Part shown: in pieces, positions 54,403 through 63,241 of the stretch | How the letters are laid out: every line of letters starts with the position of its first letter | Position numbering within the stretch: the first letter of the stretch is position 1 | Source: an uncultured Erysipelotrichaceae bacterium | GTDB taxonomy: Bacteria > Bacillota_I > Bacilli_A > RFN20 > CAG-826 | Reading direction: 5' to 3' | Assembly: GCA_902802905.1 (NCBI GenBank) | Contig: CADCNT010000001.1 | Coordinates: forward strand, 89,718 to 153,717 | DNA: 64,000 bases | Translations under genes and position numbers: made by a program | Notes under the pieces: model-generated | Seen by the model: only the letters and a program-made list of their open reading frames with translations | Told to the model about the DNA's origin: nothing | Databases searched by the model: none

Positions 54403-54408
54403 GGTGGC

Positions 54409-55122
54409 ATGTATTTTGAAAAATATACGGTCTTATCTACAGATGTTGACTTCAATTTAGAGATCAAATTATCTACTTTGATGCGTTATATGCAAGAAGT
54501 AGCCACTAACCATGCGAACAAAATTCATTACGGTCGCGATGATTTGCAAAAGAATAATAATATCTGGGTAGTGGTAAGAACTGATATAAAGATTAATCGC
54601 CTGCCTAAAGTTGATGAAGAGATTTTGATTTATACTCATCCTGGTGAAGCTAAATCTTTTATGTTTCCTCGTTATTTAAAAGTTACTGACAAACATAAAA
54701 ATATTTTAGTGAGTGTTGCTTCTATTTGGGTGGTAGTTAATTATGATACCCGAAAGATTGTTTTAAGACCTTTTGGCGAACAAAAACTTCCTAGCGAAGT
54801 TGATAAAGATGACCTTCCACTTCCTGAAAAAGTAAGCGGAGAGGCCATCAATTTAGTTGACGAACGTAAAGGAAGATATTCTGAAGTTGATATCAATGGA
54901 CACATTAATAACTCTTATTACATTGACTATGTCTTAGATATTCATGATTTGGATTTCTATAAGAAACATCAAGTTAGTAGAGTTCTTCTTAACTATGAAA
55001 GAGAAGTTCATAGTGGAGATTTAATGAAAATTTATTCTGATGGCAATAACCCAGAAATAGTGGTTGGCAAGATTGATGGTCAACTATCTTATTTAGCTAA
55101 AGTTGAATTTAAAGATAGATAA
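54409..55122 (+). CDS. Acyl-ACP thioesterase
   Basis: 237 residues with two hot-dog halves. YSEVDINGHINNSYYIDYVLD in the second half carries the catalytic-type Asn-His. The first half holds LSTLMRYMQEVATNHANK. It releases fatty acids from acyl carrier protein; gut Bacillota use such enzymes for medium-chain or membrane-lipid tuning. It is followed one base after its stop by mntP. Confidence 0.85.
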   Translation: MYFEKYTVLSTDVDFNLEIKLSTLMRYMQEVATNHANKIHYGRDDLQKNNNIWVVVRTDIKINRLPKVDEEILIYTHPGEAKSFMFPRYLKVTDKHKNILVSVASIWVVVNYDTRKIVLRPFGEQKLPSEVDKDDLPLPEKVSGEAINLVDERKGRYSEVDINGHINNSYYIDYVLDIHDLDFYKKHQVSRVLLNYEREVHSGDLMKIYSDGNNPEIVVGKIDGQLSYLAKVEFKDR

Positions 55123-55123
55123 T

Positions 55124-55762
55124 ATGACCTGGGTAATTCTTTTAGAAATTATTTTTTTAGGAATCGGACTTTCCGCTGATGCATTTTCTGTTGCTTTAAC
55201 TGATGGCTTAACCTATAGCGACATCAACAAGAAACGCTCTTTCTTTATCGCTGGTGTTTTCGGCTTTATGCAAGCCCTAATGCCACTTATTGGCTTTTGG
55301 ATTGTTGAAGTTATTGAAATGATTGCCGGAGCAACAGCAGGGGCTAAAGCAGGACACATTGCCTCTTTAGTGGTGGTTTGGGTTGCCTTTGGCTTACTTA
55401 TATTCATTGGTGGCAAGATGCTTATTGAATCCATCATCGAAACGAAAAAGCCTAAAGAAGAAAGAAAAACGAAGTTTTTCTCAGTTAAAGAAGTTATATT
55501 CTATGGCTTTGCCACGGCGATTGATGCTTTAGCAGCAGGAGTGGCGATGCACGCTGACTTATCAACAACTACAACAGTATGGCTCCATGTTTCTATTATC
55601 TTGGTTTTAACTTTTTCTATTTCGTTAGTAGGTTTATTCCTTGGAAAGCAAGTAATGAAAATACTAAGGGGCCACTATGAAATTGCCGGAATAATTGGCG
55701 GAATCATTCTCATTCTTTTAGCGGTGTGGGTTGTATTAAGCCACTATGTTTCAATTTTCTAA
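55124..55762 (+). CDS. mntP: Manganese efflux protein MntP
   Basis: 212 residues, six helices. GLSADAFSVALTDGL at the start and FATAIDALAAGVAM in the middle are the paired aspartate motifs of MntP. It exports Mn2+. The ATG at 55124 is chosen since it begins the first helix and follows the upstream stop by one base; an in-frame TTG lies within the preceding gene. No yybP riboswitch was found because there is no space. Confidence 0.92.
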   Translation: MTWVILLEIIFLGIGLSADAFSVALTDGLTYSDINKKRSFFIAGVFGFMQALMPLIGFWIVEVIEMIAGATAGAKAGHIASLVVVWVAFGLLIFIGGKMLIESIIETKKPKEERKTKFFSVKEVIFYGFATAIDALAAGVAMHADLSTTTTVWLHVSIILVLTFSISLVGLFLGKQVMKILRGHYEIAGIIGGIILILLAVWVVLSHYVSIF

Positions 55763-55808
55763 TTTATTATTGAGTGAAAATTTTATAAAATTAAATAAGA
55801 TTTAAAGT

Positions 55809-57131
55809 ATGAAAGCGACGATTCGTTTTTTCAATATCATAATCATGGCGCTTGCTGCATTGGCAACTGCTTTCTTATTTGTTTCTCCAACATTTAATTC
55901 GACAGTGCCTTTATTGTCATTTAACTCTAATGTCGCTCTTGATGTTGCAGCTGTTTCTAAATTCATTCCTGCAACCGATTATACTGGAGAAATTGATATT
56001 GGCTATTTATTAGGCACAGATGTTATCCACGTTGGTCTAAAATTTGAAGTTGATATCACCAGCGCGAATCGTTTAATTGGTGGCGATCGTAATCGTATTA
56101 ACGATGAACTTGTTGGTCCACCAATCGATAACATGCTTGATGAACTCCATAAACCAATTGATTTAATTACAGAATTTACTGTTAAAGATGTTTTGAAGAA
56201 GATTCTTGTTGAACAAGTTACACAAAACGCTGCTGACGCTATTGAAAAATTTAAAGAAAATAATCCAGGCGTTGAAGTCAACTCAACCGTAGAAGAAATG
56301 ATGGCAGAAGTTGGTATGGATGATGCTTATTTCACCAACTTTACCGCTGCCATTTATGACACGATGAATGTTGAGGGCAAAACCACCGATGATATCGTTC
56401 AAGTAATGTATGACATGGTTGACCAAGCCCTTGCTCTTGCAGATGAGTCTGGTATCGTCGATACATCTGGATATTCTGAGGACGCAAAATCTGGCATTCA
56501 AACGAGCTTAATAAATGCTTTAAATCAATTAAAACTTGTCAATCCTGATAACACAGTGAAACCTATTGGCCAAATCGCCTACATTTATTTAACTGATTAT
56601 TTAAAAACAGAATTAACTTCTAAAGTTAGTGATCCAACTATTTTAGAGCAACAAACTGGTGAAACAATGGCGGAGTATTCCGATAGAATGCTCACCGTTT
56701 ATGTGACCACAATGCTTCCAGATGCCTTCTATCAAATAGTGGGTTATTCTTGCTTAGGAATGTTTGTTGGTTTATTCATCTTTGCCGCTATTTGGGTCAT
56801 CTTATTCCTTATCACTTTATTTAGAACATTCTCCAATAAACCTTGGACATTTTTTGGCCCTTGGTTCTGGATTTTAGGCGGTCTCCAACTAGTTTTAGGT
56901 GTTGGTTTGACTGTTTTTGGAAAGTTCATCTTACCAAATATCAAGATTCCTGTTTCAGGATTACCAATTAAGAGTTTTATCGTTGCTCCTCGAACATGCG
57001 CGCTTATCCCATCTCTTATCTTTGGAGCGTGCATTATCTTAGCGATTGTTTACGCAATATTAAGAGGTTCTCTTAAAAGAGAAATGAAAGCAGAGAAAAA
57101 GAAAAAGGACTTAAGAGTGTATGAAAATTAG
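55809..57131 (+). CDS. Membrane protein with large extracytoplasmic domain
   Basis: 440 residues. One N-terminal helix (about 8-30), about 280 residues outside that are acidic and helical, then three helices (about 315-430) and a basic tail. No named family recognised. TAAGAT lies 7 bases before the ATG. It overlaps the following lipoprotein by 11 bases, so the two probably form a unit at the cell surface. Confidence 0.75.
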   Translation: MKATIRFFNIIIMALAALATAFLFVSPTFNSTVPLLSFNSNVALDVAAVSKFIPATDYTGEIDIGYLLGTDVIHVGLKFEVDITSANRLIGGDRNRINDELVGPPIDNMLDELHKPIDLITEFTVKDVLKKILVEQVTQNAADAIEKFKENNPGVEVNSTVEEMMAEVGMDDAYFTNFTAAIYDTMNVEGKTTDDIVQVMYDMVDQALALADESGIVDTSGYSEDAKSGIQTSLINALNQLKLVNPDNTVKPIGQIAYIYLTDYLKTELTSKVSDPTILEQQTGETMAEYSDRMLTVYVTTMLPDAFYQIVGYSCLGMFVGLFIFAAIWVILFLITLFRTFSNKPWTFFGPWFWILGGLQLVLGVGLTVFGKFILPNIKIPVSGLPIKSFIVAPRTCALIPSLIFGACIILAIVYAILRGSLKREMKAEKKKKDLRVYEN

Positions 57132-58440
57132 AAAGATGTTCTTAATTGCTTTATTATCTTTAGGTCTAACTGCCTGCTCTCTTTTTGATGACTCTGATAT
57201 CGCTATTCATAACGAATACAATCCACCAAGCGAAACTCATGTTCCTGGAGAAAACGGAGAACCTGTTGCCGGTGGAGTAGAAGGCACTGATGCCACTGTT
57301 AAAGATGATGAAGGTCATGTCATAAAAGATTTACACGCTACTGTCTTTAAAAACATTTGTTATGCTACCGATGATAAGATTGAAAACACTTATGCTCCTG
57401 GTAAAGTAAATGAAAATGAATTTAACGTTAATGGTGGAAACGATTACGCTGGTAGTAAGAGTAGAAATAACTATGACTTATATATCCCAGATGCCTTCCA
57501 AGAAGATACCGGTAAAATGAGTCAAAACCATGTTGTTGTTCTCTTTATCCATGGTGGTGCTTGGGTAAGCGGATTTAAAACTGATGTTAATGAATACTTA
57601 TATGAATTCACTGATAGAGGCTATATTGCCGCTACCATCAAATATTCTTTATTAAGAAAAGAAATGGATGATCCAACATTATCTATTTTCCGTGATTTAG
57701 ATGAAATTGATGCTTGCATCAAATCTCTTAAATCTGTCTTAGATGAATTAGGCTTTGATACTACAAAAACTAAATTAGTGCTAGGTGGAGCATCTTCAGG
57801 CGCACACCTTGCAATGTTATATTCTTATTCCCGCGGAGATAAAGCTGCTCTTCCTCTTCAATTTATCGTTGACGCTGTTGGACCAGTAGACATCAAACCA
57901 GATTCTTGGAAATGCTTTACTAACGCAAGCGAAGAAGTGGTACACGCTGGAATTACTGCTTCCGACATTAGTGCTCAATCTTCTAACTTATCTACCTTAC
58001 CAGTTGCTGGTATGGGCTATAACTGGGATGAATATCACACAATGTTTATCGCTAATGGTATGTGTGGATTACCTAATTCTGTAGCGGATATTGAAGCTTC
58101 TTCTGCTGATAAAGAAACTATTGATATGCCACATAGCACCGCTGCTGAACTTATGGTTAAGGCTGATGGTGGTGAAGATAAGCTCTCAGTCACTTATTGG
58201 ATTGATAAAGGCTTAAATAATTATCCAGTCGTTTGTGCTTATGCTGGTAGAGACTCAGTTGTTGGTATCAATCAATATGCGAGATTAGAAGTTGCGTTAG
58301 ACGCTAAAGGCATTCAACATCCGTTCTTCTATTTTGAAAACAGTAATCACCAAGATATCGATAATAAGGCTGCTGATAGAGTGGAAGTATATAACGCCTT
58401 CCTGGCAGAAGTTACATCTCGCTGTAACGCTCTTCTATAA
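57121..58440 (+). CDS. Alpha/beta-hydrolase lipoprotein (carboxylesterase-like)
   Basis: 439 residues. A signal peptide with lipobox LTAC (Cys near 20) anchors it to the outer membrane leaflet. The hydrolase domain has FIHGGAWVSGF (oxyanion HGG), the nucleophile in GGASSGAHLAM, and a late His in ENSNHQDID. Such enzymes cut esters of polysaccharides or small molecules. The linker between lipobox and domain is acidic and Pro-rich. Coupled to the preceding membrane protein. Confidence 0.88.
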   Translation: MKIRKMFLIALLSLGLTACSLFDDSDIAIHNEYNPPSETHVPGENGEPVAGGVEGTDATVKDDEGHVIKDLHATVFKNICYATDDKIENTYAPGKVNENEFNVNGGNDYAGSKSRNNYDLYIPDAFQEDTGKMSQNHVVVLFIHGGAWVSGFKTDVNEYLYEFTDRGYIAATIKYSLLRKEMDDPTLSIFRDLDEIDACIKSLKSVLDELGFDTTKTKLVLGGASSGAHLAMLYSYSRGDKAALPLQFIVDAVGPVDIKPDSWKCFTNASEEVVHAGITASDISAQSSNLSTLPVAGMGYNWDEYHTMFIANGMCGLPNSVADIEASSADKETIDMPHSTAAELMVKADGGEDKLSVTYWIDKGLNNYPVVCAYAGRDSVVGINQYARLEVALDAKGIQHPFFYFENSNHQDIDNKAADRVEVYNAFLAEVTSRCNALL

Positions 58441-58444
58441 AAAA

Positions 58445-58470
58445 ATAACAGTGCTTTGCACTGTTTTTTA
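58445..58470. terminator. Terminator between esterase and plsC
   Basis: AACAGTGC TTT GCACTGTT then TTTTT. The same stem recurs at 60705. Confidence 0.85.
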
Positions 58471-58481
58471 ATACTTCTTGT

Positions 58482-59321
58482 TTAGTTAAAATCAATTCTT
58501 TTGCTATTGTTAAATATTGGTTCGTATTGATTGTCTTCAACGCTTAAACCGACTAAATCACAAACTGCTGCATGACACCTAATTAACAAGTCTTCTTCTT
58601 GCTCTTCAAGAGGAAGTGATTTATCAATAAAGATTGGCTCACCAATACATAAGTTGTGGCATGCTTCTTGCTTAAACAACTTTTTCCTGAGCCATGATGG
58701 TTTTCTATACGAAAATCCTAAAGGGATAATTGGCTTATCCACTAAACGCGCTAAATGAGCTACTCCTTTTTTAAAAGGACGGATATGGCGATAATATTTC
58801 CATAAGCTTCCTTCTGGATAGATATGTAACCAACCTCCGTTATTAAGAAGATCTTTTACTTCTTTTACATATTGCAAAGAAGCTTGTAGATTATTACTTT
58901 CAGGAATAGGGATACCGCCTACTGCTCTAACAAGTGGTCCATCTTTGCCAGTAACATTCTTGTTAAAAACGAGAACATATGGCTTGATTGGCTTAATTGC
59001 GTTCATCACTGCAATATAGTCCCACATGTTAATATGGTTAGCGATAGATAAAGCGCCTTGCTTTAAAAGTTTCTTGTTTTTCCTAATATTTTCTTTACCT
59101 TTAATCTTTAAGCCTAAACAAATATAAGAAAAAGGAAAGACAATGGTCCAAAGACCCAATCTTACTAATCTTTGTTTCCATTTAAACTTTTTAGATTTAT
59201 CAATATATGGGTAGTCCTTATCAAAAATAGACACATCATCATCGCCAAAAGGAATCATGTGAGCGTCGGTATATTCTGGATATTCCTTATAATTAAATTC
59301 AGGATTAAATGTTTTGTTCAT
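58482..59321 (-). CDS. plsC: 1-acyl-glycerol-3-phosphate acyltransferase (PlsC family)
   Basis: 279 residues. The H-x4-D catalytic motif is NHINMWD, and the glycerol-phosphate site is YPEGSLW. One hydrophobic segment near residues 55-75 anchors it. It makes phosphatidic acid. Divergent from a glycolipid-type glycosyltransferase, suggesting joint membrane-lipid synthesis. TATAAT lies 11 bases before the ATG. Confidence 0.9.
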   Translation of the reverse strand: MNKTFNPEFNYKEYPEYTDAHMIPFGDDDVSIFDKDYPYIDKSKKFKWKQRLVRLGLWTIVFPFSYICLGLKIKGKENIRKNKKLLKQGALSIANHINMWDYIAVMNAIKPIKPYVLVFNKNVTGKDGPLVRAVGGIPIPESNNLQASLQYVKEVKDLLNNGGWLHIYPEGSLWKYYRHIRPFKKGVAHLARLVDKPIIPLGFSYRKPSWLRKKLFKQEACHNLCIGEPIFIDKSLPLEEQEEDLLIRCHAAVCDLVGLSVEDNQYEPIFNNSKRIDFN

Positions 59322-59399
59322 TCTTGCTTTCTATTATATCAACAATTGCCTTAGTAATATTGCAATAAATTCTATATTTGATAGAATGAGTTTTAGTTT

Positions 59400-60668
59400 A
59401 TGAAAATATTATTCGCTCTTGAATGTGCTAATCAACCAACTAACGGGACAACCGCATCTTGTATTAGATTTGCTAAAGAATTAGAGAAGAAGGGTCATGA
59501 AGTGACCATTATTGGCTGTGACCGCATCGTGGGAGAGAAATATCATAGATATTACGGCCTTCCTAAATATCATTTTCCTCTAGCGGATAAAGCAATTGTT
59601 AAAGATGGCTTTTTGCTTTGCAAAATAATCTACGATACTTTGTATAAGGCAATTGAAGGACAAGACTTAGTGCATGTCTTTCTTCCTTATAAATTAAGCA
59701 ACATGTGTCGACTTATCGCACAAGAAAAAGGAATCCCAGTAACAACTGCTTTCCATATTGTTCCACAAAATAACACCGCTGCGATTCATTTAGGCTGGTC
59801 AAAGCTTATTAATGGAACAGTCTTATATTGTTTTAAGAGATATTTATATAACCACATTAAATATGTCCATTGTCCTTCTCAAATGGCCGCGGACATCATG
59901 AAAAAACATCATTTTAAATATAATGTGCCAAGAGTTATCTCTAACGGAGTTATTCCTTTCTTTAAGAAACTTGATAATGTTTCTAAACCAGAACAATATA
60001 AAGATAAGTTTGTAGTGATGATGTGCGGTCGACTTGCCGATGAAAAGCGACAAGATTTATTAATCAAAGCGGCAGCGAGATCTAAATATAATAAGAAAAT
60101 TCAAGTTATCTTATGTGGACAAGGTCCAAATCATGACCATTTAGTGAAGTTAGCAAAAAGAAGAAAACTCGCTAATCCAGTAGAAATTAAATTCTGCTCT
60201 CATGAAGAACTTAGAGAAATTATGAACTATATCGATTTATATGTTCATACTTCTGACTATGAGATTGAAGGCATTGCCGCTATGGAGGCTATTACCTGCG
60301 GAGCTGTCCCTCTAATTAGTAATCATCCTGTGTGCGCTACTAAAGAGTTTGCTATCGATAAAGAACATTGCTTATTTAAACATGGTTCTCCTAAAGATTT
60401 AGCAAAAAAGATTGAATGGTTCATGGATCATCCTCAAGAACTAGAAGAGATGAAAAAACTTTACTTAGAAGACTCTAAAAAATATTCTTTAGCTCCTCAA
60501 GTTGATGCTTTAGAACAAATGTTCTTTGACGCGGTTAAAGATATTAAAGAAGGTAAAGACTTACATACTCTTCGTCCTAGAAAGAAAGACAAAAGACTGC
60601 TTAAAAGAATTTATCGGGACTGGGCAAAGCAGAAGAAACATCCCGAACGATATCTAGAAGATGATTAA
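59400..60668 (+). CDS. Glycosyltransferase family 4 (diacylglycerol glucosyltransferase-like)
   Basis: 422 residues. N-terminal TTASCIRFAKELEKKGHEV, and the nucleotide-sugar domain has GRLADEKRQDLLIKAAA and the E-x7-E motif in EIEGIAAMEA. This resembles mollicute and Bacillota monoglucosyl-diacylglycerol synthases. A basic tail may bind anionic membranes. Neighbouring plsC supports a lipid role; the sugar is unverified. Confidence 0.85.
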   Translation: MKILFALECANQPTNGTTASCIRFAKELEKKGHEVTIIGCDRIVGEKYHRYYGLPKYHFPLADKAIVKDGFLLCKIIYDTLYKAIEGQDLVHVFLPYKLSNMCRLIAQEKGIPVTTAFHIVPQNNTAAIHLGWSKLINGTVLYCFKRYLYNHIKYVHCPSQMAADIMKKHHFKYNVPRVISNGVIPFFKKLDNVSKPEQYKDKFVVMMCGRLADEKRQDLLIKAAARSKYNKKIQVILCGQGPNHDHLVKLAKRRKLANPVEIKFCSHEELREIMNYIDLYVHTSDYEIEGIAAMEAITCGAVPLISNHPVCATKEFAIDKEHCLFKHGSPKDLAKKIEWFMDHPQELEEMKKLYLEDSKKYSLAPQVDALEQMFFDAVKDIKEGKDLHTLRPRKKDKRLLKRIYRDWAKQKKHPERYLEDD

Positions 60669-60704
60669 TGAAAACAACATGTTCCATTTTGGAACAAGTT
60701 AAAA

Positions 60705-60731
60705 TAAAACAGTGCAAAGCACTGTTTTTTA
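60705..60731. terminator. Bidirectional terminator, GT4 gene and tRNA-Gly
   Basis: AAACAGTGC AAA GCACTGTTT with T-runs on both strands. Confidence 0.85.
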
Positions 60732-60738
60732 ATCGATC

Positions 60739-60812
60739 TGGAGCAGGTGACGGGAATCGGACCCGCATAACTAGCTTGGAAGGCTAGTGTTCTACCACTG
60801 AACTACACCTGC
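60739..60812 (-). tRNA. tRNA-Gly (anticodon TCC)
   Basis: 74 bases. Acceptor GCAGGTG pairs with CACCTGC, T discriminator and encoded CCA. The anticodon stem CTAGC/GCTAG encloses CTTCCAA, giving TCC. The T-arm is GGTCCGATTCC. Confidence 0.95.
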
Positions 60813-60929
60813 ATTGAGTTCAGCTTACACATAATTTACGATATTCAATCCTACCACGAACGAAATCTCATTTATGAGAAGTTGAACATTAGAGATTATA
60901 CCATAATTGAGAATTGTGTCTAGCACTAA

Positions 60930-60998
60930 AATAAAAAAACATCTCCGAAGAGATGCTTATAAAGGAGACTCCATCGGAAAATCGAAAGATGGAATCAT
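60930..60998 (-). ncRNA. Candidate small RNA with two hairpins
   Basis: TTGTCT (61026-61031) and TATAAT (61003-61008) are 17 bases apart and predict a start near 60997. The transcript would hold a 9-bp stem (GATTCCATC/GATGGAGTC), then CATCTC-TTCG-GAGATG, a UUCG tetraloop stem, and a T-run as terminator. A 13-codon ATG frame begins at the predicted start, so a leaderless peptide is an alternative. Confidence 0.45.
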
Positions 60999-61020
60999 AG
61001 ATATTATATATAAATATAAT

Positions 61021-61050
61021 AAAAGAGACAAGATAACTTGTCTCTTTTTT
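61021..61050. terminator. Terminator ending the DGR-region operon
   Basis: AAAAGAGACAAG ATAA CTTGTCTCTTTT, a perfect 12-bp stem with T-runs both ways, after the last minus-strand gene. Confidence 0.85.
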
Positions 61051-61069
61051 CTCATTCGAATAAGAAAAA

Positions 61070-61168
61070 TTATGGTTTTGATATCTTTTTCTTTTTAGAA
61101 AACTTCTTGATAAACCATCTCTTGATCCTCAAACGAAGATTAGGATGTTTATACAAGCGGTCTTTCAT
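61070..61168 (-). CDS. Small basic protein, 32 residues
   Basis: The ATG lies two bases after the holin-like gene's stop, and the frame runs to TAA before the operon terminator. The product is extremely basic (mostly Lys/Arg, ending KKKKISKP). Tight spacing and position before the terminator favour a real gene. The function is unknown; nucleic-acid or membrane binding is possible from charge alone. Confidence 0.45.
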   Translation of the reverse strand: MKDRLYKHPNLRLRIKRWFIKKFSKKKKISKP

Positions 61169-61170
61169 TT

Positions 61171-61662
61171 TCACTTTTTCTTATGCCTATTTTGGACATA
61201 CGAAGGTGTGGTGTTGTCGACTGAACCATCATTATTCATTTCTTTGATAGTAGTGGTAACTACGGTAGTGTTCCCCTCTACTGCAATTGTTTGTGTCTTG
61301 TTTTTGGCAGTAATGCCTTTGATGAGTTTTTTAACGAACTCATAAACACCTATTGCAGCTCCACCGAGAGTTGATGCTTCGACCACAACCATCTTCCAAG
61401 AGATTGCATCAAGATTCCAACCAGCTCGATAGAAATAGAGTAAGAAAACTAAAATGAAACTGAACACGAACGGAAATACACCAATAACCCAAGTGATGAC
61501 CGACTTATCAATATTATTCTTTTGAGCATACTTGTCGGCTGCTTTTCGAACTGGAATCTTCACTAACATTGTTAATGCGATTGTGAGACCAATAATGATA
61601 AGTTCCCAACCATAATACTTACTCAAGAATGATACGATTTGTTGGATAAGTTCTTCATCCAT
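61171..61662 (-). CDS. Holin-like membrane protein
   Basis: 163 residues. Three hydrophobic helices (about 18-35, 57-80 and 88-115), then a polar Thr/Val-rich tail. Size and topology resemble phage holins, although no lysin gene is adjacent. AAAGGAGGG before the ATG is a strong ribosome site. It is within the DGR operon, supporting a phage or phage-like origin. Holin function is an inference only. Confidence 0.55.
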   Translation of the reverse strand: MDEELIQQIVSFLSKYYGWELIIIGLTIALTMLVKIPVRKAADKYAQKNNIDKSVITWVIGVFPFVFSFILVFLLYFYRAGWNLDAISWKMVVVEASTLGGAAIGVYEFVKKLIKGITAKNKTQTIAVEGNTTVVTTTIKEMNNDGSVDNTTPSYVQNRHKKK

Positions 61663-61728
61663 TTTATGATTCCCTCCTTTATAAATTTGTCGAATTATTC
61701 ATAATGGAGGTGTTGCTACCATAATTAG

Positions 61729-61750
61729 TTTACCAAAAGAATTTGGTAAA
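61729..61750 (-). repeat. Perfect 9-bp hairpin between small operon genes
   Basis: TTTACCAAA AGAA TTTGGTAAA. No T-run follows on the minus strand, so it is more likely an RNA-processing or stability element than a terminator. It lies 6 bases after the 97-residue gene. Confidence 0.5.
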
Positions 61751-61755
61751 GTTAA

Positions 61756-62049
61756 CTAATTGTGATTATGTTCTTCGCTATCAACTTCAGCTTTGCAAGA
61801 TTCGACAAATTGATTGTATTCATCGAATTCGGCATCAGTAAGATTGAAGTGCTTAAGAATTTTAGCAATTGTTTTTCTTTGAATTGCCATTTCGTGTTGA
61901 ATGGAGTATCTTTCACGAATTTTGCCAACAATTGCTTGACCTCTAACTTCGAAGTCTTTGATTCCATTTTCGGCTACACTTGCTTTGACATTAGCTTCAA
62001 TAGCAGTTTCTTCGACTGGAACATGTTTAACTGGATTTCTTCTTCCCAT
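61756..62049 (-). CDS. Small protein of DGR operon, 97 residues
   Basis: A charged, mostly helical protein with no membrane segment. AAAGGAGG lies 8 bases before the ATG. The start overlaps the reverse transcriptase stop by 23 bases, showing co-translation. Not recognised; a phage virion or regulatory protein is possible. Confidence 0.65.
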   Translation of the reverse strand: MGRRNPVKHVPVEETAIEANVKASVAENGIKDFEVRGQAIVGKIRERYSIQHEMAIQRKTIAKILKHFNLTDAEFDEYNQFVESCKAEVDSEEHNHN

Positions 62050-63097
62050 GAATCAATTCCTCCTTTAGATTCTTTTGAAATTTATCTAGTTTACGAATAG
62101 TGTATCGACTATCACTTTTCTTGGCATGTGCTCGCCAACTTTGGTAACATTCATCGAATTTAGCAATTGTGATTCTACCTTCGAGAACTTTGTTGGCAAG
62201 TTTTCTTAATTTTCGTTTTTGGCATTTGACATTTTCTGGAAGAATTCGCCAAGTAACTTTTCCAGATTCATGAAGTTTATATGTGAAACCTAGAAATTTA
62301 ATAGGTTGACTGACTTTGAATAATTGAGTTTTCTTTGGAGAAATCTCTAGATGAATTGATGCAAGATGTTCTTTGATTACCTTTAGACAATGCTTTAGAT
62401 GATTTTTATCGTGATGAATCAAGATGCAATCATCCATATATCTTACATAGAGTTGGATTCCAAGTTGTTCAGTTATAAAGTGATCCATATCATCAAGAAC
62501 TGCCAACTGAATCAATTGTGAAACTTGACTACCAAGTCCTATTCCTTTATTTTCACCTTCTCCAAAACTTTCTATTATTCTTTTAACTTCACTGCGAACC
62601 CATTCATCACCGACTCTTTTGTTGACTGCGGCAATTGCCACATCGTGGTTGGTTGATCCAAAGTAATCGTGAATATCGACCTTTAGAACATAACCATCGA
62701 TTCCAAACTTCCGGCAATAACTCTTTAGGTGTCTGGTCAAGCATTCTCTTGCTCTATCAGTTCCTTTATTCTTTTGACAAGCATAATTGTCGGAAATAAA
62801 GTTTTTAGTAATTTCTTTAGTTAAATAGTTATCACACATAGTTCTTTGAACCACTCTATCTTTGAATCTAGTGGAAGTGATTTTTCTCAACTTCGGTTCT
62901 CTAATCTCAAAGATTGAGTAAGCGGATAAATCATAGGTGTTATTATCCAATCGTTGTTTCAATCGATAGACACTAACTAACGAATGATTTGAGAAATGTG
63001 CAACACTATCTTTCCACTTAACACCTTTTCGGCATATTTGAGTTGCATCATACAAGTTTGAGAAAGAACAAATCATAGTTCTAATATTATTAGACAT
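62027..63097 (-). CDS. DGR reverse transcriptase
   Basis: 356 residues. RT motifs in order: RFKDRVVQR, ACQKNKGTDRA, LKVDIHDYF (first catalytic Asp), GIGLGSQVSQLIQL, YVRYMDDCILI (YMDD) and KFLGFTY. The G-x3-S-Q form of the fourth motif is the signature of diversity-generating retroelement RTs (group II introns have SP). It copies template RNA with errors at adenine, giving cDNA that replaces the variable repeat. GAGG lies before the ATG. A template repeat lies upstream on the same strand. Confidence 0.96.
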   Translation of the reverse strand: MSNNIRTMICSFSNLYDATQICRKGVKWKDSVAHFSNHSLVSVYRLKQRLDNNTYDLSAYSIFEIREPKLRKITSTRFKDRVVQRTMCDNYLTKEITKNFISDNYACQKNKGTDRARECLTRHLKSYCRKFGIDGYVLKVDIHDYFGSTNHDVAIAAVNKRVGDEWVRSEVKRIIESFGEGENKGIGLGSQVSQLIQLAVLDDMDHFITEQLGIQLYVRYMDDCILIHHDKNHLKHCLKVIKEHLASIHLEISPKKTQLFKVSQPIKFLGFTYKLHESGKVTWRILPENVKCQKRKLRKLANKVLEGRITIAKFDECYQSWRAHAKKSDSRYTIRKLDKFQKNLKEELIHGKKKSS

Positions 63098-63241
63098 TGT
63101 TTTTCCTCGCCTTACTCACACGAATTATCGTGGATTATTGTTTCACCATCTTCGGTTAGGATGATTGTTCCTTTGCTATTTCTAGAGTGCTGATTTCCGA
63201 CCAAATCAATGGACTTACTTTAATACTGACTTCTAGCAAAT

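Noticed and set aside
54986..55123. yybP-ykoY manganese riboswitch before mntP
   Set aside because: mntP starts one base after the thioesterase stop, leaving no space, and no riboswitch motif is seen in the coding end.
3480..60668. Genetic code 4 (TGA as Trp), as in mycoplasmas
   Set aside because: TGA ends several genes at correct positions (for example 3481-3483, 5238-5240, 22875-22877), and tryptophans are TGG.
60739..60812. tRNA-Gly as phage attachment site for the DGR element
   Set aside because: The DGR region lies on the 5' side of the tRNA, no repeat of the tRNA end and no integrase gene are visible in the window.
60907..61247. Short plus-strand open frames upstream of the holin-like gene
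   Set aside because: They run antisense through terminators and the minus-strand operon, lack ribosome sites and have no protein-like composition.
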